Source of the DNA: Desulfobacula sp.
GTDB lineage: Bacteria; Desulfobacterota; Desulfobacteria; Desulfobacterales; Desulfobacteraceae
Direction of reading: 5' to 3'
Assembly (NCBI GenBank): GCA_023139225.1
Contig: JAGLNZ010000517.1
Coordinates: 1 to 5,058, forward strand
DNA: 5,058 nt
Positions 1 through 5,058 of the stretch are shown in pieces. Position 1 is the first letter of the stretch. Each line of letters begins with the position of its first letter. Below the pieces are notes generated by a model. The model made no database searches and had not been told where the DNA came from. It saw only the letters and a program-made list of their open reading frames with translations. Made by a program: the position numbers and the translations under genes.

Positions 1-44
1 TTATAGACAACTTCAATATTATTGACTTCAAGCAGATTTTCCAT
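1..44 (-). CDS. livF: LivF-type ABC transporter ATP-binding protein (N-terminal fragment, runs off window)
   Basis: Only the first 14 codons are visible (MENLLEVNNIEVVY); the gene continues past base 1. This opening is the usual first beta-strand of ABC ATPases of the LivF type, where 'LLEVNNIEVVY' leads into the A-loop aromatic that stacks on ATP (here the tyrosine). The Walker A, signature and Walker B motifs lie outside the window. The ATG at 42-44 is the first start codon after an in-frame TAA at 93-95, which supports it. The upstream ribosome binding site is weak (AGAAAG, very close to the ATG in an A-rich stretch). In LivFGHMJ/K importers this subunit pairs with LivG on the cytoplasmic face to power LivH and LivM. 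Its place after the binding protein fits. LivF rather than LivG is inferred from the N-terminus and position only. Confidence 0.8.
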   Translation of the reverse strand, partial: MENLLEVNNIEVVY

Positions 45-70
45 AGGCTTTCTTTTTTTCTTTTGTTTAG

Positions 71-109
71 ACCTGCCGGAAACTTGATTTGCTTATGTTT
101 CCGGCAGGT
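71..109. repeat. Strong inverted repeat (13-bp stem, 13-nt loop) between livK and livF
   Basis: Arms at 71-83 (ACCTGCCGGAAAC) and 97-109 are perfectly complementary over 13 bp with 8 G/C pairs, flanking the loop 84-96. In the transcribed (minus) direction it begins 45 nt after the binding-protein stop codon and ends 26 nt before the livF start. The bases after the stem on the minus strand are CTAAACAAAAG, so there is no U-tract and it is not a classical intrinsic terminator; on the plus strand the tail TTTGGTCTT is also a poor one. The likeliest role is an intra-operon RNA hairpin that stabilises the upstream livK message against 3' exonucleases or partly attenuates livF, a common way to give binding protein in excess of ATPase. 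The structure is seen directly; the function is inferred. Confidence 0.75.
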
Positions 110-154
110 TTGGTCTTAAAAAATTAATACTTATGACGAATTTAATTACAATAT

Positions 155-1387
155 TTACTGAATTTTTTTCATGTACTCAGATTGTACGAGTGTTCCAAAT
201 TTAGTAAACTCTTTACCATTTGATCTGTATATCTGTACGGGATCAACTCCAGCATGATCAGTGGGAGAATAAGTTACAGGCGCCACAGAAGTATAGGAAG
301 TAAAGGAGTTGTCACCATTCATCCCTAAAAGCATTTTATAAAGATTTGCTCTGTTCACTTCCAGTCCTGCTTTTTTTGCTCTTAAAATAACTTCCGTTAC
401 AATCTGAGCGACCTGAATACCACTGCCATAATTATGGGAGTTAGCAGCTTTTTTATCACGGCCAAATAGTTTGGCAAGTGCAAGCTGTTTTTTAGTTCCT
501 TCATTTTCTTCATTGGTTAGGTACCAAGAGCATGTCCATAAATAACCATCTGTTGCATCACCAGCCAAATCTATAAGGTCAGCTCCACCAGTATAAGCCG
601 CACCAAGGAAAGTTAATTTGCCTTTTTCACCAAATTCCTTGGCAGTAACTCCAAGGCGTTTTGCATCTTTAAGCATAGTTGCAACAGGAGACTGGACAGT
701 TTGACAGATCACATACTGAATACCTTTGGCCAGAAAACGTTTTAACATAGCAGAATTATCAAGATCCTTACCGTGTGCAACAAGTTCAACAAGCTCAATA
801 TTAAGACCTAATTCCACTGCTTTTTGTACATCTGCAAGAGGACCTCTACCAAATGCAGAACCATGGTGAAACAAGGCTACTTTTGGTTTGTCTCCACCCT
901 TATGGTTATTGGCTACATATTCAGCCAGTACTACAGTTTGTTCAGAATAGGATGCTATGGGAAGGAACATATATTTTGAATCTTTGAGGTTGCCTCTGTG
1001 AAATGATGCAGTAATGGTAGGGATCTGTACTTCGTCAAAATCTCTTTTTAAGGCCAGTGAACTTCCGGTGGAATAGTTCAGGTAAAGAACGATACCCATA
1101 TCAAGGTATTCTTCAAAATTTCTTTTTGTGATATCAGTTTTATACTGGTCATCTCTGATAGTACAGTCAATTGTGTCATCACCCAGCATTTTGGTCTCAT
1201 TTACAAATTTAAAATAATCTTCAATACCTTTGGCATAAGGGTTACCAGCATCAGCAGTAGGACCTGTAATTCCCACACATGCACCTATCTTATAGACCTT
1301 TCCCCCTGCATAAGCCTGAGCTGTAAATGCAAACATAACAACAAGAACCAATAGTGCATTTAAAAATAAACTTTTTTCGTTTCTCAT
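155..1387 (-). CDS. livK: Periplasmic substrate-binding protein of a branched-chain amino acid-type (HAAT) ABC importer
   Basis: This 410-residue protein is the soluble receptor that captures the ligand in the periplasm and delivers it to LivH/LivM. It starts with a signal peptide: basic MRNEK, a hydrophobic core at about 7-22, and an AYA cleavage site at 25-27, leaving GGKVYKIG as the mature start. There is no lipobox cysteine, so it should be free in the periplasm. The opening 'IGACVGITGPTADAGNPYAKGIEDY' (34-58) and two Rossmann-like lobes match the periplasmic-binding-protein type 1 fold (Peripla_BP_6 kind). The segment NYSTGSS (104-110) lies where LivJ-type proteins bind the ligand carboxylate. 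Cysteines 37 and 75 could form a disulfide; 228 and 286 also occur. Length is normal to slightly long for the family. The ATG is fixed by an AAGGAGGAG ribosome binding site seven bases upstream. The ligand cannot be read from sequence; the neighbouring CoA synthetase suggests an organic acid. The symbol reflects family and position, not proven leucine binding. Confidence 0.9.
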   Translation of the reverse strand: MRNEKSLFLNALLVLVVMFAFTAQAYAGGKVYKIGACVGITGPTADAGNPYAKGIEDYFKFVNETKMLGDDTIDCTIRDDQYKTDITKRNFEEYLDMGIVLYLNYSTGSSLALKRDFDEVQIPTITASFHRGNLKDSKYMFLPIASYSEQTVVLAEYVANNHKGGDKPKVALFHHGSAFGRGPLADVQKAVELGLNIELVELVAHGKDLDNSAMLKRFLAKGIQYVICQTVQSPVATMLKDAKRLGVTAKEFGEKGKLTFLGAAYTGGADLIDLAGDATDGYLWTCSWYLTNEENEGTKKQLALAKLFGRDKKAANSHNYGSGIQVAQIVTEVILRAKKAGLEVNRANLYKMLLGMNGDNSFTSYTSVAPVTYSPTDHAGVDPVQIYRSNGKEFTKFGTLVQSEYMKKIQ

Positions 1388-1394
1388 GTCTCTA

Positions 1395-1403
1395 CTCCTC
1401 CTT
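1395..1403 (-). promoter_or_regulatory. Very strong Shine-Dalgarno site of the binding-protein gene
   Basis: The minus strand reads AAGGAGGAG, an almost perfect anti-16S match, with a 7-nt spacer to the ATG at 1385-1387. It is much stronger than the sites before livM and livF. It fits the need for binding protein in excess over membrane and ATPase subunits and confirms the start codon choice. Confidence 0.85.
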
Positions 1404-1428
1404 GGTTTAGGTTTATTACGTACAATAT

Positions 1429-1458
1429 TTTATAAAGTGAGGCCTCCTTTTTTGTAAC
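1429..1458 (-). promoter_or_regulatory. Possible internal sigma70-type promoter in front of livK
   Basis: In the 71-bp gap between livM and livK the minus strand carries TATAAA (1429-1434, 5 of 6 to the -10 consensus) and, after an 18-bp spacer, GTTACA (1453-1458, 4 of 6 to the -35 consensus) directly next to the livM stop codon. The spacer contains an 8-bp perfect palindrome GAGGCCTC (1439-1446). A separate start for the binding protein would make sense biologically, but A/T-rich gaps give such matches by chance, so this is tentative. Confidence 0.3.
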
Positions 1459-2553
1459 TTAATACCGGAATGGCCACAGCTTGGTATACGATTTAGTGAT
1501 TCTCCACCAGTTTGCAATACCTCGCGGTTCAAACATTAAAAATAATACAATAACCAGACCAAATGTAAAAGGTCTTAGTGCAGTGGCCATATCCATGCTG
1601 GGTGGCAGATATTTATCTACTGTTTCAGCAAGAGTTTCAACCTGCAGATCAAGCATTTTAATTGCTATAGGTCCCCAGAAAGAGCCGTTCAATGTACCAA
1701 GACCTCCTACAATTGCCATGGCAAGGTATCCGATTGATTCATGGAGCGTAAAGGATTCAAATCCTGCACCCCTGTAAACATAGGCATGCAAAGCTCCTGC
1801 AACACCTGCGAAAAAACCTGCCAGAGCAAAGGCATAAACCTTTGTAAGCCCGGGATTCATTCCCATGGCATCTGCTGCCCTGTCATTATCTCTTACTGCT
1901 ACAAGTGATCTTCCATATCTGGTTTTCATTAGGTTTCTTATGCCAAAGCCAAGCAAAACTACAATAGTTAAGATAATAAAATACCAGAACAGATAATGAT
2001 CCTTTCTTCCAACTTTACCGGTCAACCAGAAAACTCTCCCAATGTATATGGTCTGCCCCTGGTTGAAAAAGTTCAAAAACTGAATGGTCCATTCAAAAAT
2101 CATCTGAAAAGACAAGGTTGCAATGGCAAGGTAGAGATGTTTCAGTCTTAAAGCCGGCAAGCCGACTATTGCTCCAAAAACTGCGCCCATAACCCCGCAT
2201 AGAATAATCATTACAGGCCAGAAATGGGTGATAACTACATGGGAATCTCCAAGAACCTGGCTGAAAGATGCAAGGGTATAGGCACCAATACCAACAAAAG
2301 CTGCATGCCCTATGGAAATAAGTCCTGCAAACCCTGTAACAAGGTTTAACCCCATGACTGCCACAATGGCAACTAGAATATTATCAATCACGAGCATATT
2401 TTTATTGCTCAGTTCAAAAATAAGGGGCCAGCCAAACAAGATGACAAGAAAAAATGTAAAAATTGTTCTGTCAAGGCTTGTCAGAAATGTCCGCTGTTCC
2501 TGTTTATAAGTAGTAAAAAAATTTCCCGTTGCTAACCATGTATTTGCTGACAT
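1459..2553 (-). CDS. livM: LivM-type ABC transporter permease
   Basis: This 364-residue inner-membrane protein forms one half of the translocation pore of a HAAT-family importer, with LivH as the other half. After a hydrophilic N-terminus of about 29 residues come repeated hydrophobic segments, the first at about 30-47 and the last at about 329-341. The family hallmark 'GLNLVTGFAGLISIGHAAFVGIGAY' (68-92) is intact. The cytoplasmic coupling region 'SLVAVRDNDRAADAMGMNPGLTKVYAFALAGFFAGVAGAL' (216-255) is the EAA-like loop that docks on the ATPases. GGLGTLNGSFWGP (283-295) and FEPRGI (341-346) are also typical. Length is within the usual range for LivM. The ATG at 2551-2553 lies 3 bp after the livH stop and has no good ribosome binding site (only a GCGGG-like stretch), so translation is probably coupled to livH. 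The protein is complete with no sign of damage. Leucine-type substrate is not implied by the symbol. Confidence 0.93.
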   Translation of the reverse strand: MSANTWLATGNFFTTYKQEQRTFLTSLDRTIFTFFLVILFGWPLIFELSNKNMLVIDNILVAIVAVMGLNLVTGFAGLISIGHAAFVGIGAYTLASFSQVLGDSHVVITHFWPVMIILCGVMGAVFGAIVGLPALRLKHLYLAIATLSFQMIFEWTIQFLNFFNQGQTIYIGRVFWLTGKVGRKDHYLFWYFIILTIVVLLGFGIRNLMKTRYGRSLVAVRDNDRAADAMGMNPGLTKVYAFALAGFFAGVAGALHAYVYRGAGFESFTLHESIGYLAMAIVGGLGTLNGSFWGPIAIKMLDLQVETLAETVDKYLPPSMDMATALRPFTFGLVIVLFLMFEPRGIANWWRITKSYTKLWPFRY

Positions 2554-2556
2554 AGA

Positions 2557-3450
2557 TTACACCCGCTCTATTTCATGGATTCCAAATAATCCATGAGGTT
2601 TAAACCAAAGTATGATTAATAAAATAACATAGGGCATTACATCGCCCGTACCATTGAGCCCAAAGTTGCCATCCAGATACCCTGCAGCAAACTGCTGGAT
2701 AAGCCCCATGATAATTCCTCCCACAACTGCGCCGAGAATAGAATCAAGACCCCCAAGGATAACAACCGGAAACACCACAATCCCAAATGCATGCAGAGTA
2801 TCAAAGTTCAATCCTGTAATATTACCTATGATACAGCCTGCTGCTGCGGCAGATAACCCTGCAGTTGCCCATGCAAGGCCAAAAACTTTGGGGACTGAAA
2901 TTCCAACAGACATGGAAGCAAACTGATCGTCAGATACGGCTCTCATGGATATACCCACAGTGGATTTTTTAAAGAACCATGAAAATCCGCCAATCAAAAT
3001 AAAGGTAATAATAACCCCTAGAAGCTGGGTCCAGGATATGGAAACGCCGCCCAGGGACAAAGATGTTTCCGGCAGGAATGATGGAAAGGAGAAGTTTTCT
3101 GTACCAAAAGGTGTCAGGTAAATCAGGCCGTCAATGATGGACGCAAGGCCGATGGTGACCATAATGACCGAGATAATGGGTTCTCCGATCAGACGCCGCA
3201 GAAATATTTTTTCAACACTCATAGCCAAAAAGAAAGTTATTATCATGCTGGCAATGAATGAAAAGAAAATTGGAACTCCAACGGTAACTGTCAGAAAATA
3301 GGTAATAAAGGCACCAGCTGCAATAATCTGTCCATGGGCAATATTTAATACCTTGCTTGATTTATATATCAGCACCATTCCAAGGGCTGCCAGGGCATAA
3401 ATGGAGCCAACCACTACACCGCTGACTACAATTTGAAAAAAATAACTCAT
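2557..3450 (-). CDS. livH: LivH-type ABC transporter permease
   Basis: This 297-residue inner-membrane permease pairs with LivM to form the channel of the importer. Hydrophobic segments run through the protein from about residue 5 to about 283. The LivH hallmark 'IYALAALGMVLIYKSSKVLNIAHGQ' (17-41) is present, as are the coupling loop 'ISMRAVSDDQFASMSVGISVPKVFGLAWATAGLSAAAAG' (167-205), the GGLDSILGAVVGG segment (233-245) and the C-terminal WFKPHGLFG (282-290). Length is typical of LivH. Its ATG overlaps the stop of the acyl-CoA synthetase by one base (TGATG), and an AAAGGA site (3456-3461) sits 5 nt upstream inside the end of that gene, so the two are translationally coupled. This ties the ligase and the transporter into one transcript and makes matched expression likely. 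Confidence 0.94.
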   Translation of the reverse strand: MSYFFQIVVSGVVVGSIYALAALGMVLIYKSSKVLNIAHGQIIAAGAFITYFLTVTVGVPIFFSFIASMIITFFLAMSVEKIFLRRLIGEPIISVIMVTIGLASIIDGLIYLTPFGTENFSFPSFLPETSLSLGGVSISWTQLLGVIITFILIGGFSWFFKKSTVGISMRAVSDDQFASMSVGISVPKVFGLAWATAGLSAAAAGCIIGNITGLNFDTLHAFGIVVFPVVILGGLDSILGAVVGGIIMGLIQQFAAGYLDGNFGLNGTGDVMPYVILLIILWFKPHGLFGIHEIERV

Positions 3451-5058
3451 CAGATTCCTTTCACCGTGTAAAATTCAATACTTGTTTTAACCTTTATTGA
3501 TTGCCCATCCTGATATTGGAAGGATGCCTCAACATCTTTTTTATCAACAGATTCATCATAAAGGAAATCATAGAGGTTCTGGTATCTTTCCTGTACAAAT
3601 TTACGACGGATCTTGCCGGTCTTGGTCAACTCTCCGTCATCCGTATCAAGCAGTTTGTAAAGCAAAGCAAACCGTTTGATTTTAAAATGTTCTTTTTCAG
3701 CCCGTGAGTTTACATCCAGCACCTGTTCCATCATGAGCTTGGCAACCTCAGGCTTGCTTGAAAGATCCATATAGGTGGTATAGGAAATCCCCCGGTCTTC
3801 CGCCCATTTGCCCACAACAACGGGATCAATGTTAATCAGGCAGGCCACAAAATTTTCTTTGTTTCCGTAAATAATTGCTTCTTTTATATAAGGGCTGAAT
3901 TTAAGGGAATTTTCAAGAAACATGGGGGAGAACATTTCCCCTTTGTTGCTGTGCATCACATCAGAAAGACGGTCGATAACAATGAGATGCCCATTCTCAT
4001 CAATGAATCCCGCATCTCCTGAATGAAGCCAACCCCCTTCTAACAGTTCTTCGGTTTTTTCAGGAAGATCATAATACCCGGGAGTAACAGAGTCGGATCT
4101 GGAAAGTATTTCTCCTTCTTCAGAAATTTTACACTCAGTTCCGGGCAGAGGCTTGCCAACTGTATCAGGTCTTACATCACCGTCTCTGTGCATATAGGCA
4201 ATGCCGACTATCTCTGTCTGCCCATAGATTTGTTTTAAGTTTATACCAATGGCCTGGTAAAAGGTAAAAAGTTCAGGCCCCAGGGCTGCACCACCCGTAT
4301 AAGCTCTTCTTAACCGAAGAAAACCAATCTGGTTAACAAGAGGTCTGAATATTAATTGTGTGCCCAGCCATGATAATATTTTTAGTCCCAATGGCATGGG
4401 TTTGTTTGTCATCCTGTAGTCTGCAGTTTTCAGACCCACTTTGATGAAATAATTATAGAAAAGTTTGTTTAACCAGTAAGACTGGTCAATTTTCAGCCAG
4501 ATGTCTGAGCGAATCGTTTCATAGATCCTCGGAGCACCAAACATGAAATGGGGCCCGATCTCTTTTAGATCCGACATGGCTGTTTCAACGGATTCAGGGA
4601 AATTAAGGGTGATCCCGGTTGCCATGGCAACCCCGAAGGAGTTCATCTGTTCACCGATCCAGGCAAAGGGCAGAAAAGAGACATATTCGTCAGTGGGCTC
4701 CAGATGATCAACCTCGGTGATCTGCAACCCCATGTTTATATAATTTTTGTGGGTCAGCTTTGTGCCTTTTGGCAGACCTGTTGTCCCTGATGTGAGGCAC
4801 AGGTGACAGACATCATCCGGTTTTCCTTGATCCACAAGGGTTTCAAAAAGATCAGGATCATTTTCATGTTCTTTTTCACCCAGTTTGTAAAGATCTGTAA
4901 TATCAATGAACCAGTCATCGGACATATACTCTCTCATGCCTCTTGGATCTTCAAAAATAACTTTTTTAACATTGGGGATCTGGTCTCTTACCTCAAGAAC
5001 TTTATCCACCTGTTCCTGGTTATCACAAAATATCGCACTGACTTTAAGATATTGAAGG
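3450..5058 (-). CDS. AMP-forming acyl-CoA synthetase (long-chain fatty acid-CoA ligase-like), 5' end outside window
   Basis: The enzyme activates a carboxylic acid with ATP to an acyl-adenylate and then to an acyl-CoA in the cytoplasm. About 535 residues are visible; the frame stays open to the right edge and reads family-like sequence (AIFCDNQEQVDKVLEVRDQ) upstream of the GTG at 5007-5009, so that GTG is not the start and roughly 80-110 residues are missing. The ANL-superfamily motifs are in order: P-loop TSGTTGLPKG (4764-4793), YGQTE (4212-4226), GWLHSGD (about 4014-4034), DRLSD followed by KGEMFSPMFLEN (about 3900-3973), and the C-terminal LTKTGKIRR, whose second lysine (3612-3614) matches the catalytic A10 lysine. 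A tail of about 50 residues follows, as in many bacterial members. The DRLSD motif has serine where many ligases have lysine (DRxKD). The substrate is not determinable; medium/long-chain fatty acids or aromatic acids are both possible. It ends in a one-base overlap with livH, placing it in the transporter operon. Confidence 0.92.
   Translation of the reverse strand, partial: LQYLKVSAIFCDNQEQVDKVLEVRDQIPNVKKVIFEDPRGMREYMSDDWFIDITDLYKLGEKEHENDPDLFETLVDQGKPDDVCHLCLTSGTTGLPKGTKLTHKNYINMGLQITEVDHLEPTDEYVSFLPFAWIGEQMNSFGVAMATGITLNFPESVETAMSDLKEIGPHFMFGAPRIYETIRSDIWLKIDQSYWLNKLFYNYFIKVGLKTADYRMTNKPMPLGLKILSWLGTQLIFRPLVNQIGFLRLRRAYTGGAALGPELFTFYQAIGINLKQIYGQTEIVGIAYMHRDGDVRPDTVGKPLPGTECKISEEGEILSRSDSVTPGYYDLPEKTEELLEGGWLHSGDAGFIDENGHLIVIDRLSDVMHSNKGEMFSPMFLENSLKFSPYIKEAIIYGNKENFVACLINIDPVVVGKWAEDRGISYTTYMDLSSKPEVAKLMMEQVLDVNSRAEKEHFKIKRFALLYKLLDTDDGELTKTGKIRRKFVQERYQNLYDFLYDESVDKKDVEASFQYQDGQSIKVKTSIEFYTVKGI
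3456..3461 (-). promoter_or_regulatory. livH ribosome binding site embedded in the end of the acyl-CoA synthetase gene
   Basis: The minus strand reads AAAGGA followed by 5 nt and then the ATG of livH, which shares a base with the upstream TGA stop (TGATG). The arrangement is the classic one for termination-reinitiation coupling and supports the livH start. Confidence 0.7.

Noticed and set aside
71..120. Intrinsic terminator for the operon
   Set aside because: The stem is strong but neither strand has a run of U directly after it, and the same-strand livF gene begins 26 nt downstream, so full termination is unlikely.
111..154. Promoter for livF in the A/T-rich stretch after livK (TTGTAA and TATTAA with about 16-bp spacing on the minus strand)
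   Set aside because: Both boxes match only 4 of 6 consensus positions in very A/T-rich sequence, which is expected by chance.
1384..1425. Possible 13-codon leader peptide (TTG start, MYVINLNQGGVET if initiated) whose TGA overlaps the livK ATG
   Set aside because: The start is TTG and the nearest upstream Shine-Dalgarno-like site is 17 nt away, too far for normal initiation; the frame also runs through the livK ribosome binding site, so the open frame is probably accidental.
1481..3707. Plus-strand open frames of 60-98 codons at 1481-1777, 2312-2509, 2654-2926, 3497-3679 and 3501-3707
   Set aside because: All lie opposite well-supported permease or ligase genes, have low-complexity or unlikely compositions (many P, I, T, S), no recognisable domain and no supporting context; they are antisense shadows.
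5007..5009. GTG as the start of the acyl-CoA synthetase
   Set aside because: The same frame stays open to the window edge and encodes family-like sequence (AIFCDNQEQ) upstream, and the protein would lack part of its N-terminal domain; the true start lies outside the window.

Overview
The window looks like part of one minus-strand operon from a Gram-negative, anaerobic-type bacterium, most likely a sulfate-reducing or related deltaproteobacterium (Desulfobacteraceae-like). This rests on the gene order, the style of the proteins and the moderately low G+C judged by eye; no 16S or other marker is present, so the placement is inference.

In the direction of transcription (high to low coordinates) the layout is: an AMP-forming acyl-CoA synthetase, truncated at its N-terminus by the window edge (>5058-3450); livH-type permease (3450-2557); livM-type permease (2553-1459); a 71-bp leader; a secreted livK/livJ-type substrate-binding protein (1387-155); a 110-bp gap holding a strong hairpin (71-109); and the first 14 codons of a livF-type ATPase running off the left edge (44-1). 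The first three genes are packed with a 1-bp overlap and a 3-bp gap. The binding protein and the ATPase each follow a spacer with structured or regulatory-looking sequence. No plus-strand gene, RNA gene, mobile element or CRISPR array was found, and there is no gene-free stretch longer than about 110 bp.

The genes form a branched-chain amino acid-type (HAAT family) ABC importer joined to a CoA ligase. The binding protein captures a ligand in the periplasm, LivH and LivM form the membrane channel, LivF and an unseen LivG drive it, and the synthetase could trap the imported carboxylic acid as a CoA thioester. This suggests that the cargo is an organic acid (fatty, aromatic or other carboxylate) rather than leucine, isoleucine or valine, but the sequence does not prove the ligand. 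The window is mostly conventional. The points most worth checking are the ligase-transporter coupling, the 13-bp hairpin between livK and livF, and the livK leader, which carries a possible internal promoter and a very strong ribosome binding site.
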